A DNA stretch of 64,000 nucleotides from the NCBI GenBank assembly GCA_905234735.1, contig CAJOJA010000011.1:147794-211793 (forward strand), read 5' to 3'. Below the pieces are notes generated by a model, which searched no databases, was not told the origin of the DNA, and worked only from the letters and a program-made list of their open reading frames with translations. Position numbers and translations under genes: made by a program. The DNA is from an uncultured Bacteroidaceae bacterium. GTDB taxonomy: Bacteria > Bacteroidota > Bacteroidia > Bacteroidales > Bacteroidaceae. Every line of letters begins with the position of its first letter. The first letter of the stretch is position 1. This document shows, piece after piece, positions 52,198-61,893 of the stretch.

Positions 52198-53208
52198 ATG
52201 ATAACAAAAGACGATTTTATATTGATTACTGGAGCCTCCGGATTCATAGGTACAAATCTCATAGAGCTGTTTGAGGAGAAAGGGTATCGCTTTGTAAATT
52301 ATGACAAGGCAGATGCGACGAAGCCCAGCCAGCATAAATACTGGCATGAAGGCAATATCATGGATAAAGAGGCTTTGTCTGTGGCCTTTGACAAGTATAA
52401 ACCAACCATCGTAATTCACTTGGCAGCCAGAACAGATACTTTGAGCGATAATCTGGAGGATTATATTGTAAATACGGAGGGCACGGAAAATGTTGTGAAT
52501 GAGATTATGAAGCATGATTATGTGAAACATGCGTTGTTTGCTTCAACACAATATGTTTATAAAGATAATGTGACTCCTTTTGGTCTGACAGATGACAGTT
52601 ATGCGCCGCATACAGTATATGGCATCAGCAAAAAGATAGACGAGGAATATATACGTAAGGCTGCTCTGAAATGTAAATGGACGATTTTCCGTCCTTGCAA
52701 TGTATGGGGGCCTTGGCATATGCGCTATCCTAATGAGCTTTGGAAGTATATTGCCAAGGGCATGTATCTGCATCCTAGTCGTAAGCCCGTCATACGTACG
52801 TATGCATACGTCAAGAACTTGGTTCGCCAGTTGGATGCAATTATGAATGCATCTGACGAGTTGCAAGATAGGAAGACGTATTATTTGGGAGATATGCCAA
52901 TTGACAGCTATATATGGCTGAATGCTTTGTCAAGGGAAATCACGGGAAAGAATGTTAGGCGAATCCCAAAGTTCTTTTTCAGGACAGGTGCGCTGGTAGG
53001 TGATTTCCTTCGATTATTTGGTGTCAATTTCCCGCTTTATTCAATGCGCTACCTTAACATGATAGAGGATTTCTATGCACCTAGTAATGTAACAATAGCG
53101 CTTTTTGGTGGTTTCTCGCAGAATTATGAGCAGAATGTGAAGGAAACCATCGACTGGCTTAGGGGAGAGGGAAAGGAATATTTTGACTATTGGAAGAAAC
53201 GTTTCTAA
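52198..53208 (+). CDS. NAD-dependent epimerase/dehydratase family protein
   Basis: 336 residues of the extended SDR family: ITGASGFIGTNLIELFEEKG, HLAARTD, the Ser/Thr site in FASTQYVYKDN, YGISKKIDEEY (Tyr-x3-Lys), and a long C-terminal substrate domain ending GEGKEYFDYWKKRF. It is less close to RfbB or GalE than the other SDRs here and may act on the sugar at a late step, such as reduction or epimerisation of a 4-keto sugar. Substrate not assigned. Confidence 0.82.
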   Translation: MITKDDFILITGASGFIGTNLIELFEEKGYRFVNYDKADATKPSQHKYWHEGNIMDKEALSVAFDKYKPTIVIHLAARTDTLSDNLEDYIVNTEGTENVVNEIMKHDYVKHALFASTQYVYKDNVTPFGLTDDSYAPHTVYGISKKIDEEYIRKAALKCKWTIFRPCNVWGPWHMRYPNELWKYIAKGMYLHPSRKPVIRTYAYVKNLVRQLDAIMNASDELQDRKTYYLGDMPIDSYIWLNALSREITGKNVRRIPKFFFRTGALVGDFLRLFGVNFPLYSMRYLNMIEDFYAPSNVTIALFGGFSQNYEQNVKETIDWLRGEGKEYFDYWKKRF

Positions 53209-53217
53209 CTTTCTTTA

Positions 53218-54933
53218 ATGCGTTTTCATATTAAAATAGTATTAGCGATTTCGCTTTTCTTTTGTGCATTAGAAGTCTTCCCTATTGCGGTTCACTCTGT
53301 AGCAGAGCAAATAGGGTATTTGTATCCAGAGGATTTTGGTGCAAAAGGCAACGGCATACATGATGATACAGAAGCCCTACAAATAGCTTTGGATTCTTTG
53401 GATAGGATAGGGGGAGGAGAACTTCGTCTTGGAAGTGCTATCTACATGGTATCCTCTATAAGACTGGGGAAGAAAACATCGCTCATTGGTCGTGGAAACG
53501 GAGCATCACTCATTAAGCAGATAAAATCTTCTCAGAATGGGTGCGTTATTGTTCCGGCAAAATCTGCTGCTCTGCGTATTTCTAATCTGTCTATAGTTGG
53601 AAACGATTCTAACTCAGGGCTTTTGATTGAAGATTCAAAAGGAGGAACCGAGAATCATCCATATCTTTTTAACAAGACTATCAAGGATGGCGTTCCTCAA
53701 CCGTATAAATGGATAACAATTGATGATATTTGCGTTTACCATTTTGGCACTGGATTATTAATTGAGCGGCCAGGCTTTAATATTAACATCTGTAACTCGA
53801 CGTTTTCTCACAATGGTTATGGGGTGATTATGAAATGCACAGACAGTTCAATGTATAATTGCTATATTACAAATAACAAAACCAATGGGCTTCATATTGT
53901 TGGATCGAACAATAAGATCAGTAATGTGAAGAGCATCTTTAATGGCATGTATGATCCGGAGAAGCGTGCCGGTATATTGGTTTATGGAGACCGCAACCAA
54001 CTTGTGAACTGCGAGACTCAAGACAATCATTGTTCTGGCTTCCTCGTACTTGGTAAGTATAACATGTTCTCAAACTGCATGTCTAATACAGATGGATATA
54101 GTGTGAAGGAACGAACGTACAATCCTGCGGCAAAGGCTGTGGGATTTAAGGTTATGGGTTTGTATAATTCTTTTTCGAATTGTACAGTTTCTTCATATAT
54201 AGATAAGTATGGCGCAGTTTATCATTCACCGGTTATTGTGGATAGTGTTTATTCATGTGATTATCCAGATATCTTCAATGATATTAAGGTTCTGATAGAG
54301 AAAGACAGACCGTTATTTCATGAACCTTTTAAGAATGTGCAGACATTGGTTTCTAAGAACAAGGTATTGTCTATTCATAAAGAGTGCCTATATGACAATG
54401 ACTACTTCGTATCAGTAAATAATAATAGTAATGTGGTCAAGGGTGTTTGTCTGGGATTGGCCAGCCTAAATATTCTTGCTGATATCAGATGCAGAGAGAG
54501 AGGGGGGGACATCATAAATGTCATAGGAAAGAACCACATGTCGGTTTCGCTACTCAACAGGTGTATCAGCCTCTCTTGGAATGGAGAGAAGAAGGCTGAG
54601 CTGTTATTGGATGAGGATGCTGCAATGAGTCAAGATGATTTACGGCTGATTCTCTCTCTTGTTCAAAAAAAGCAGAAATTGACCGTTTCGCTACTTTGTT
54701 TTGAGAAAACGAAAACACGAGGATGGATAAGAAAGGAACTCAGAGAAGATACGGATATACCTGTACTTACAATGGATGATGCATCTGTGAAAATCGGAGA
54801 TTCAAGTATGGCGATAAAGCGTGTGGCGGTTAGCCATACCCCTATGCCGGAATCCGTGATTCTGCCTTATAGTAATACAAATTGCATCTATGATGGCTCG
54901 ATTATATATGTGGATGCAGATTCGTCCATCTAA
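53218..54933 (+). CDS. Exported right-handed beta-helix protein (pectate-lyase-like)
   Basis: A 571-residue protein with a signal peptide (about 1-29), then PEDFGAKGNGIHDDTEALQIAL, the hallmark N-terminus of the Pectate_lyase_3 superfamily, and a beta-helix of repeated Asn-rich coils (NNKTNGLHIVGSNNKISNV, GDRNQLVNCETQDNHCSG, GKYNMFSNCMSN) to about residue 330. The last 200 residues form a separate domain. Among such proteins are polysaccharide lyases, C5-epimerases and phage-type depolymerases. Inside a capsule locus it may trim or modify the polymer in the periplasm. Strongly AT-rich compared with flanking housekeeping genes. Confidence 0.8.
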   Translation: MRFHIKIVLAISLFFCALEVFPIAVHSVAEQIGYLYPEDFGAKGNGIHDDTEALQIALDSLDRIGGGELRLGSAIYMVSSIRLGKKTSLIGRGNGASLIKQIKSSQNGCVIVPAKSAALRISNLSIVGNDSNSGLLIEDSKGGTENHPYLFNKTIKDGVPQPYKWITIDDICVYHFGTGLLIERPGFNINICNSTFSHNGYGVIMKCTDSSMYNCYITNNKTNGLHIVGSNNKISNVKSIFNGMYDPEKRAGILVYGDRNQLVNCETQDNHCSGFLVLGKYNMFSNCMSNTDGYSVKERTYNPAAKAVGFKVMGLYNSFSNCTVSSYIDKYGAVYHSPVIVDSVYSCDYPDIFNDIKVLIEKDRPLFHEPFKNVQTLVSKNKVLSIHKECLYDNDYFVSVNNNSNVVKGVCLGLASLNILADIRCRERGGDIINVIGKNHMSVSLLNRCISLSWNGEKKAELLLDEDAAMSQDDLRLILSLVQKKQKLTVSLLCFEKTKTRGWIRKELREDTDIPVLTMDDASVKIGDSSMAIKRVAVSHTPMPESVILPYSNTNCIYDGSIIYVDADSSI

Positions 54934-54965
54934 ATTAATATGATTTTAATCATAGAAAGTTCTAT

Positions 54966-55709
54966 ATGCTGAATTTGAAGTGTTTGAGCATCGTTGAATC
55001 AAAAGGTGCATTAAAGGATATACCCGAGGGAAAGGTACTGATTAATACTATAAATGCACATTCTTTTAATACGGCGCAAAAAGATGAGGGGTTTGCCGAG
55101 GCATTGAAGAATGGCGATTACCTCATTCCTGATGGTGCTAGTATCTTAAAGGCTTGCCTGTGGCTGAAGGCTAAGTCACAGCCGAAAGAAAGAATCGCTG
55201 GCTGGGATTTGTTCGAATATGAGATGCGGAGACTCGAGGAAAGAAGCAAGATGTCAGCGAATAAAGGTAAGGCGATGTTTATGGGATCTTCTGAGAAGGT
55301 GCTATCGATGATTCGTATGCGAGCTGCAACCGACTATCCGAACATACAAGTCATAACCTATTCTCCTCCTTATAAACCAGAGTTCTCTATTGCGGACAAC
55401 GCTGCAATCGTTAAGGCTATCAATGAAGCTAATCCTGATCTGCTGTGGATTGGGATGACGGCACCTAAGCAGGAGAAGTGGACATACCAGCATTGGAATG
55501 AGTTGAATATCCATTGCCATGTGGGTACTATTGGTGCGGTCTTTGACTTCTATGCAGGTACTGCGGAACGAGCCCCTAAGTGGTGGCAGGAACATTCTTT
55601 GGAATGGTTATACCGATTATGCATAGAGCCCAAAAGAATGTGGCGCAGATATGTATTGGGAAATCCCAAATTCATATATAATATATTTAAGGAAAAGTAT
55701 CTGGTGTAG
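54966..55709 (+). CDS. WecG/TagA/CpsF family glycosyltransferase (GT26)
   Basis: 247 residues. Family features: INTINAHSFNTAQKD (the N-terminal Asn-His region), DYLIPDGASIL (Asp of the active site), RIAGWDLFE, LLWIGMTAPKQEKW, TIGAVFDFYAGTAERAPKW and LEWLYRLCIEPKRMWRRYV at the membrane-binding C-terminus. Members use UDP-N-acetylmannosamine-type donors on undecaprenyl-diphosphate-linked sugars, usually adding the second sugar. Here it would act after the phosphosugar transferase encoded at 57901. Confidence 0.93.
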   Translation: MLNLKCLSIVESKGALKDIPEGKVLINTINAHSFNTAQKDEGFAEALKNGDYLIPDGASILKACLWLKAKSQPKERIAGWDLFEYEMRRLEERSKMSANKGKAMFMGSSEKVLSMIRMRAATDYPNIQVITYSPPYKPEFSIADNAAIVKAINEANPDLLWIGMTAPKQEKWTYQHWNELNIHCHVGTIGAVFDFYAGTAERAPKWWQEHSLEWLYRLCIEPKRMWRRYVLGNPKFIYNIFKEKYLV

Positions 55710-55723
55710 GAGTTTTCGCAAGG

Positions 55724-56806
55724 ATGTACCAGATTGCAGATAATGTGTTTTTTCAGCTTATCCGTTATGCGATAGGTGAAACGGTTGAGATGCCTCAGCT
55801 GTCTGATGAGGTCTGGGAGAGGATGTACGAGACGGCAAAGAAACAGTCGTTAGTGGGTATTGCCTTCCAGACTGTGACTCGTCTTCCTGCAGACCTGCAG
55901 CCACCAAGGAAACTGAAGCTACGGTGGTTCATGCAGGTGGAGAAGATTGCAAAACGGAGTGAAGTAGTAAACGATGTCGCAGTCAAGGTTGCCAAGCAAT
56001 TCTCCAAAATTGGAGCACCGAATTGCATTCTGAAAGGCCCTGGAAATGCACTGATGTATCCTCGTCCAGAATTGAGGACTGCTGGGGACATTGATATTTG
56101 GCTAATGGTGAAGCCGGATAAGGTTATTCGAATGGTTAAGAAAATGAGGCCAAAATCAAAGGCATGTTATCACCATATTGATTTCCCCCCAGTCGGAGGA
56201 ATACCAGTAGAATTGCATTACCGCCCTCAGTTTATGAATAACCTTGTTTATAACCATCGTTTCCAAAAGTGGTGTTCTGCAAATGCTGGGCGACAAAGTT
56301 CAAATCTTGTGGATTTGCCGGGTAATGTGGGTCAGATAAGTGTTCCTACGAATGACTTTAACCGGATATTTCAGATGGCTCACATATCTAAGCATATAAC
56401 TCAAGAAGGAATAGGCCTTCGTCAGTTATTGGATTATTATTATCTCTTACAGCAAGACTTTACAGAGGAGGAGCGTAAAGAGGATGTACGGTTGTTGAAG
56501 CATTTCGGACTCTATAAAGTGGCGACGGCGGTAATGTATGTGTTGCAGGAGGTGTTTGGCTTAAAACAGGAACGGATGATTGTGCCCGTCGATGAACGTA
56601 GGGGAAAATTCTTGTTGGAAGAGATTATGCTGGCAGGCAATTTCGGACATTTTGATGAGCGAGTCAGCCATGATAGCGGACAGTTAGGGAGGAATATTGC
56701 TCGTCTGAAACGTGATGTCCGTTTGCTACGATATTTCCCATCGGAATGTCTGTGGGAACCCGTATTCAGAATTTATCATTTCTTCTGGCGCGTGGCACAC
56801 AACTAA
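55724..56806 (+). CDS. Nucleotidyltransferase-fold family protein (NTP_transf_5)
   Basis: 360 residues of the uncharacterised nucleotidyltransferase family common in Bacteroidetes polysaccharide loci. NCILKGPGNALMYPRPELRTAGDIDIWL contains the GxxG and hG-D-h-D metal-binding pattern of DNA polymerase beta-like nucleotidyltransferases; IPVELHYRP gives the third acidic residue. The C-terminal half is helical (MAHISKHITQEGIGLRQLLDYYYLL). No activity is established that I can name. A role in tailoring or regulating the polysaccharide is only suggested by context. Confidence 0.8.
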   Translation: MYQIADNVFFQLIRYAIGETVEMPQLSDEVWERMYETAKKQSLVGIAFQTVTRLPADLQPPRKLKLRWFMQVEKIAKRSEVVNDVAVKVAKQFSKIGAPNCILKGPGNALMYPRPELRTAGDIDIWLMVKPDKVIRMVKKMRPKSKACYHHIDFPPVGGIPVELHYRPQFMNNLVYNHRFQKWCSANAGRQSSNLVDLPGNVGQISVPTNDFNRIFQMAHISKHITQEGIGLRQLLDYYYLLQQDFTEEERKEDVRLLKHFGLYKVATAVMYVLQEVFGLKQERMIVPVDERRGKFLLEEIMLAGNFGHFDERVSHDSGQLGRNIARLKRDVRLLRYFPSECLWEPVFRIYHFFWRVAHN

Positions 56807-56819
56807 CGGAATACAACAA

Positions 56820-57872
56820 ATGAATCGCGATAGTAATATTTATCCACTGTTGTTTGAACCCAACTTGCACAGTGTGGTGTGGGGAGGAGACCGGCTTTGT
56901 CCTTACAAGGGCTTGGAAGCACGGCAGGAGCCCATCGGGGAGAGCTGGGAGGTGAGTGCCGTAGAGTCGAGCCCGTGCACTGTAAAAAATGGAGCCTTTG
57001 CCGGAAAGGACTTGATATCAGTGATTAAGGCGTACCCTGAGGAGATTTTAGGTCATGCGGTCAGTGAACGCTACCACCAGCAATTGCCCCTGTTAGTGAA
57101 GTTTATTGATGCCAAGCGCGACCTGAGCATACAGGTGCATCCTGACGATGAAATGGCGCAACGCGAGCACGGAAAGATGGGCAAGAGCGAGATGTGGTAT
57201 ATTATCGATGCTAAGCCGGGTAGTTATCTCTATGCAGGATTTAATCGCGAAATAACACCCCAAGAATATAAGGCACGCATCGCAGACGGCACTATCACTG
57301 AGGTGCTGGCTCGCCACGAAGTGAAGATCGGTGATGTGTTTTATCTGCCTGCTGGTCGCGTTCATTCTATCGGAGGCGGCATTCTGTTGGCAGAGGTTCA
57401 GCAGTCGTCAGACGTCACCTACCGTATCTTTGACTATAATCGTCCTGGCATGGACGGCAAACCTCGTGAACTGCATACCGAGTTGGCGGCTAAAGCGTTG
57501 GACTTCCATGTGGAGGAGGAATACCGCACGATTTACCCTGACCAAAAGGGGTATGCCAATCTGGTGATTGATTCTCCCTATTTCAGCGTACGGGTGATAG
57601 AGACGGAGGTCCCCTTCCATCGCAACCTGCTGAAGTACGACAGCTTTATCATCACCATGTGCATACAGGGTGATTGCCGCCTTAAGATGCGTGGCATCGA
57701 CTACGAGGTGGAACTCCCTGAGGGGCATAGTTGCTTGATTCCGGCTGCAATAGCTGACTATGATGTAATCCCCTTGAACAGCACCACGCGCCTGCTCGAT
57801 GCGTTTATCGACAACAAGGATCGTAGCCTGGCAAGGAAGGTGACACGTTTCCTGCATATCTCGGATTTATGA
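56820..57872 (+). CDS. manA: Mannose-6-phosphate isomerase, class I
   Basis: 350 residues, a zinc cupin enzyme interconverting fructose-6-phosphate and mannose-6-phosphate. PLLVKFIDAKRDLSIQVHPDDEMA has the zinc ligands (Gln and His), and the Glu and His ligands follow at KSEMWYIID and LPAGRVHSIGGGILLAEVQQSSD. The frame opens upstream inside the previous gene; the ATG at 56820 gives the normal start. Mannose-derived donors are thus likely in the polymer or its decoration, though the gene may also serve general metabolism. Confidence 0.93.
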   Translation: MNRDSNIYPLLFEPNLHSVVWGGDRLCPYKGLEARQEPIGESWEVSAVESSPCTVKNGAFAGKDLISVIKAYPEEILGHAVSERYHQQLPLLVKFIDAKRDLSIQVHPDDEMAQREHGKMGKSEMWYIIDAKPGSYLYAGFNREITPQEYKARIADGTITEVLARHEVKIGDVFYLPAGRVHSIGGGILLAEVQQSSDVTYRIFDYNRPGMDGKPRELHTELAAKALDFHVEEEYRTIYPDQKGYANLVIDSPYFSVRVIETEVPFHRNLLKYDSFIITMCIQGDCRLKMRGIDYEVELPEGHSCLIPAAIADYDVIPLNSTTRLLDAFIDNKDRSLARKVTRFLHISDL

Positions 57873-57900
57873 AACCTATACGATATATTGATTGAAAACC

Positions 57901-59307
57901 ATGAAAAACAACACACAGACCAATCGATTAATCATGTACATGATAGTGGGCGTTGACTTTATTATTCTCAATGTCCTGCTATTCCTGTTAGTGCAGTATC
58001 ACCCGTGGTTAGAACAATGGATACCCATCAAGTCACGTCTACTCGTGTTCGTGAGCAACGTTGCTTTATTGTTGGGAGAGATGATTACACCGCCAATAAT
58101 CCATAAACGAGCTATTTCTTTTGGCAATGTGGTGCAGCGAGTGTTTCAGTTGACGCTCATGCAGGGTTTCTTTGCTGTATTCTTAATGAAGATACTCCAT
58201 TTCAATTTTGTAGGTGGCAACTTGCAGGTGCAGATATGTGCATTGATGCTTCTATTTATTCTGCTGTCGCGAGCTTTAGAGCGTATGGTTATTGAGAAAT
58301 ATCGCAGTGTCGGAGGTAATTCTCGTCGTGCTACATTTATTGGTGCGGATACAGAACTTCTCAACGTCTATCATAAATTGAAGGATGATCTTACGATGGG
58401 GTATCGTATTGACGGTTATTATGCTGACGAAGATATGCCTCATAATGAAGGCTCGCTGACGAAATTGGGAACGCTTCAATACTTCTTGGATAACTTAAAG
58501 AATCCTGAAAAACTGGATGTTGGTGATGAGTTGTTTGTTTGTCTTTCACGCCGCGATAAGAACACAATCAAGCGCATTTCGCACTTTTGTGACCAGCAGG
58601 TGGTGAGATTCTACTATGTTCCCGTATCCTTAGAGACGTTGGGCATGAACTTGAATCGTGAGCTGATAGATGACATAGAGGTGTTTACGACCTATGATAA
58701 TCCGTTGGAGAATCCGTGGAATAAGTTTGTTAAGCGTGCATTCGATATCGTGATGTCGATAATCTTCTTAATTCCAACGGCCCTGATTTTCCCGTTCATC
58801 TTTATAATCATGAAGATACAGAGCCCCGGACCTATCTTGTTCAAGCAAAAACGTACGGGCTTGGATGGAAAGGATTTCTATTGTTACAAGTTCCGTTCGA
58901 TGCATGTTAACGACGATGCGGATACGGTTCAGGCCACAAAGGACGATCCCAGAAAGTATCCTTTTGGAAATTTCATGCGTAAGGCAAATATCGACGAACT
59001 GCCTCAGTTCCTGAATGTCCTGAAGGGCGATATGTCCATCGTTGGTCCCCGTCCGCACATGCTGGCTCATACCGAGCAGTATTCGGAGTTGATAGACAAG
59101 TATATGGTTCGCCATTTTGTGAAGCCCGGAGTGACAGGTTTCGCACAGGTGACTGGCTATCGTGGCGAAACGAAGGAACTGTGGCAAATGGAGGGTAGGG
59201 TGAAGCGCGATATCTGGTATATGGAACATTGGAGCTTCTGGCTGGATCTTCGTATTATTGTAATGACAATAAAAAGTATAGTAATACATGACAAGAATGC
59301 TTATTAG
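57901..59307 (+). CDS. Polyprenyl glycosylphosphotransferase (initiating transferase)
   Basis: 468 residues. The N-terminal half has four membrane helices, then a Rossmann-like domain (RRATFIGADTELLNVYHKL). A fifth helix (AFDIVMSIIFLIPTALIFPF) leads into the catalytic domain: KQKRTGLDGKDFYCYKFRSMH, ANIDELPQFLNVLKGDMSIVGPRPHM and GVTGFAQVTGYRGET. Enzymes of this family transfer a hexose-1-phosphate to undecaprenyl phosphate and start each repeat unit. ATG 57901 is preferred over an in-frame TTG (57892). Unusually for such loci it is encoded at the 3' end. Confidence 0.93.
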   Translation: MKNNTQTNRLIMYMIVGVDFIILNVLLFLLVQYHPWLEQWIPIKSRLLVFVSNVALLLGEMITPPIIHKRAISFGNVVQRVFQLTLMQGFFAVFLMKILHFNFVGGNLQVQICALMLLFILLSRALERMVIEKYRSVGGNSRRATFIGADTELLNVYHKLKDDLTMGYRIDGYYADEDMPHNEGSLTKLGTLQYFLDNLKNPEKLDVGDELFVCLSRRDKNTIKRISHFCDQQVVRFYYVPVSLETLGMNLNRELIDDIEVFTTYDNPLENPWNKFVKRAFDIVMSIIFLIPTALIFPFIFIIMKIQSPGPILFKQKRTGLDGKDFYCYKFRSMHVNDDADTVQATKDDPRKYPFGNFMRKANIDELPQFLNVLKGDMSIVGPRPHMLAHTEQYSELIDKYMVRHFVKPGVTGFAQVTGYRGETKELWQMEGRVKRDIWYMEHWSFWLDLRIIVMTIKSIVIHDKNAY

Positions 59308-59331
59308 TAAATGACATAAAACATTAATAAT

Positions 59332-60567
59332 ATGGGAAAGGTTTTAATAATAGGAGCTGGCGGTGTTGCTACAGTGGCGGCGCATAAGGTAGCTCAAAAG
59401 CCTGACGTTTTTACGGAGGTGATGATAGCCAGTCGCACGAAGAGTAAGTGCGACGCATTGGCTGATGTGCTCAACAAGAAGTATGGCTGCAAGGTGCAGA
59501 CGGCACAGGTGGATGCAGACAGCGTGGAGGAACTGGTGAAGCTGCTTTCCAGCTTTAAGCCGGATATTGTGATGAATCTGGCGCTGCCATATCAGGACCT
59601 TACTATCATGGAGGCTTGTTTGCAGACGGGATGTAACTATCTGGATACTGCCAATTACGAACCGAAGGATGAGGCGCACTTTGAATATTCCTGGCAGTGG
59701 GCCTATCGCGAACGTTTCGAGCAGGCTGGCCTGACGGCTATCTTAGGCTGTGGCTTCGATCCGGGTGTAACCAGCATCTATACGGCATACGCTGCCAAGC
59801 ACCACTTTGACGCGATTCATTATCTGGACATCGTCGACTGCAATGCCGGTAATCATCACAAGGCTTTCGCCACGAACTTCAATCCGGAAATAAATATTCG
59901 CGAGATAACTCAAAAGGGTCTTTACTGGGAAGATGGAAAGTGGGTGGAAACGGAACCCATGGAGATTCATCAGACACTTTACTATCCGAATATTGGCCCG
60001 AAGGAGAGCTATCTGCTCCACCACGAGGAGATAGAGTCGCTTGTCATTAACTATCCGACGATTCGTCGAGCTCGTTTCTGGATGACATTCGGACAACAGT
60101 ACCTCAACTATCTCGACGTGATTCAGAATATCGGAATGGCTCGTATCGACGAAATTGAGTACAAGGCTCCAAAGGCCGATGGGTCGGGTGACGAGGTGGT
60201 GAAGATTGTACCCCTGCAGTTCCTGAAGGCTGTGCTGCCCAATCCACAGGATCTTGGTGAGAATTACGATGGCGAGACCAGTATCGGTTGCCGCATCCGT
60301 GGTGTCAAGGATGGAGAGGAACGCACCTACTACGTCTATAATAACTGTTCCCATCAGGCTGCTTATGAAGAGACGGGGATGCAGGGCGTTTCGTACACCA
60401 CAGGTGTTCCGGCCATGATAGGTGCGATGCTCTTCCTGCAAGGCAAATGGCAGAAGCCTGGTGTTCACAACGTTGAAGAGTTTGACCCAGATCCCTTCAT
60501 GGAACGTCTGAATCAGGACGGACTGCCTTGGAACGAGATGTTTAACGTGGATTTGGAATTTGATTAA
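59332..60567 (+). CDS. Carboxynorspermidine synthase (saccharopine dehydrogenase family)
   Basis: 411 residues. The NAD(P) site is [20 protein letters not shown], followed by [30 protein letters not shown] and [21 protein letters not shown], all characteristic of carboxy(nor)spermidine dehydrogenases. The enzyme condenses aspartate semialdehyde with a diamine, and a decarboxylase elsewhere completes spermidine or norspermidine. It lies between the capsule locus and recA with short gaps (24 and 11 bases) and no terminator, so it may be co-transcribed with both. Confidence 0.92.
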   Translation: MGKVLIIGAGGVATVAAHKVAQKPDVFTEVMIASRTKSKCDALADVLNKKYGCKVQTAQVDADSVEELVKLLSSFKPDIVMNLALPYQDLTIMEACLQTGCNYLDTANYEPKDEAHFEYSWQWAYRERFEQAGLTAILGCGFDPGVTSIYTAYAAKHHFDAIHYLDIVDCNAGNHHKAFATNFNPEINIREITQKGLYWEDGKWVETEPMEIHQTLYYPNIGPKESYLLHHEEIESLVINYPTIRRARFWMTFGQQYLNYLDVIQNIGMARIDEIEYKAPKADGSGDEVVKIVPLQFLKAVLPNPQDLGENYDGETSIGCRIRGVKDGEERTYYVYNNCSHQAAYEETGMQGVSYTTGVPAMIGAMLFLQGKWQKPGVHNVEEFDPDPFMERLNQDGLPWNEMFNVDLEFD

Positions 60568-60578
60568 AGTGTAAGGCT

Positions 60579-61652
60579 ATGGCAAAGAATATAGAGAAAA
60601 TGGCTGAAACTACAGCGGTTAACGAGAAACTGAAGGCGCTTCAGGCTGCTATGGCTAAGATAGAGAAGGACTTCGGTAAGGGAAGCATCATGAAATTGGG
60701 TGATGAGCGCATCGAGGATGTTGAGGTCATTCCGACAGGTAGTATCGCGCTTAATGCAGCATTGGGCGTGGGTGGATATCCCAAGGGACGCATCATCGAG
60801 ATATTTGGACCGGAGTCGTCGGGTAAGACCACTTTGGCAATTCATGCTATCGCCGAAGCGCAGAAACAGGGGGGGATAGCAGCATTCATAGATGCCGAGC
60901 ATGCTTTTGACCGTTTCTATGCGCAAAAGTTGGGCGTTGACATAGACAACCTTATCATTTCCCAACCGGATAATGGGGAACAGGCTTTGGAGATTGCCGA
61001 CCAACTCATACGCTCCAGTGCTATAGATATTATAGTGGTAGACTCTGTTGCAGCATTGACCCCCAAAGCCGAAATTGAAGGGGACATGGGCGATAATAAA
61101 GTGGGACTCCAGGCCCGTCTGATGAGTCAGGCTCTGCGTAAACTGACCGCAACGATTAACAAGACAAAGACCACCTGCATTTTCATTAACCAGCTGCGTG
61201 AAAAGATAGGTGTCATGTTTGGTAATCCTGAAACTACCACGGGTGGTAATGCCCTGAAGTTCTATTCATCTGTACGCTTGGATATCCGAAAGAGCAGTGC
61301 CATAAAGGACGGCGACAACATCATTGGAAACCTGGTGAAAGTGAAGGTGGTGAAGAACAAGGTAGCTCCTCCATTCCGTCGTGCAGAGTTCGAGATCATG
61401 TTTGGAGAGGGAATCAGTCGTGTTGGCGAAATCGTAGACCTGGGTGTCGAATATGGTATACTGAAGAAAAGCGGCTCATGGTTCAGTTATGATAATGGTC
61501 GCATCGGTCAGGGGCGTGATGCTGTCAAGGCAACCCTGCGCGATAACCCGGAACTTTGCGATGAAATAGCTGAAAAGATATTCACAACGATGTCCAATAC
61601 TCCAGCGTCGAAGGTAGAGTCAAAGGAGGAAGAAAGAGAAGCAGAAGAGTAA
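60579..61652 (+). CDS. recA: Recombinase RecA
   Basis: 357 residues. Walker [10 protein letters not shown] at 77-85, Walker [11 protein letters not shown], the [13 protein letters not shown] signature, loop L1/L2 regions ([20 protein letters not shown]) and an acidic C-terminal tail ([11 protein letters not shown]) are all present. Full-length, functional-looking. ATG 60579 is used; 60600 is an alternative. Followed by a strong terminator. Confidence 0.97.
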   Translation: MAKNIEKMAETTAVNEKLKALQAAMAKIEKDFGKGSIMKLGDERIEDVEVIPTGSIALNAALGVGGYPKGRIIEIFGPESSGKTTLAIHAIAEAQKQGGIAAFIDAEHAFDRFYAQKLGVDIDNLIISQPDNGEQALEIADQLIRSSAIDIIVVDSVAALTPKAEIEGDMGDNKVGLQARLMSQALRKLTATINKTKTTCIFINQLREKIGVMFGNPETTTGGNALKFYSSVRLDIRKSSAIKDGDNIIGNLVKVKVVKNKVAPPFRRAEFEIMFGEGISRVGEIVDLGVEYGILKKSGSWFSYDNGRIGQGRDAVKATLRDNPELCDEIAEKIFTTMSNTPASKVESKEEEREAEE

Positions 61653-61665
61653 TCTTGATACAGAC

Positions 61666-61711
61666 AGACGACGGGACGACGAGGTTCAGCTACCTTATCG
61701 TCCCGTCGTCT
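61666..61711 (+). terminator. Hairpin terminator after recA
   Basis: A perfect 14-bp inverted repeat, AGACGACGGGACGA (61666-61679) and TCGTCCCGTCGTCT (61698-61711), whose loop can pair further (GAGGT with ACCTT). It starts 13 bases after the recA stop. The following T tract is short (TTGTATAT). Confidence 0.75.
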
Positions 61712-61806
61712 TGTATATGCTACTTCCTGCCATTATGTCGTAAATACGGACAACTTCACCCTTTTCTTAATTCTTTTTATCCTAATATCCTTATTATTCC
61801 CTTCTA

Positions 61807-61823
61807 TTGGCACGCACTTTGTT
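61807..61823 (+). promoter_or_regulatory. Sigma-54-type promoter upstream of dnaK
   Basis: TTGGCACG (61807-61814), four bases, then TTGTT (61819-61823) matches the sigma-54 (RpoN) consensus TTGGCACG-N4-TTGCW with correct -24/-12 spacing and a single change (GC to GT) in the -12 element. Transcription would start near 61834, 60 bases before the dnaK ATG. No TAnnTTTG box is apparent in the 240-base gap. Confidence 0.6.
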
Positions 61824-61893
61824 CATTGAAGGGTGTGAGATAGAACTCATTAAGAATCATACTCGAAAATACAAACTTAAAATAATAAAGATT

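Noticed and set aside
61807..61893. N-terminal extension of DnaK
   Set aside because: The extra residues are not part of Hsp70 and include the promoter region. The ATG at 61894 gives the universal start.
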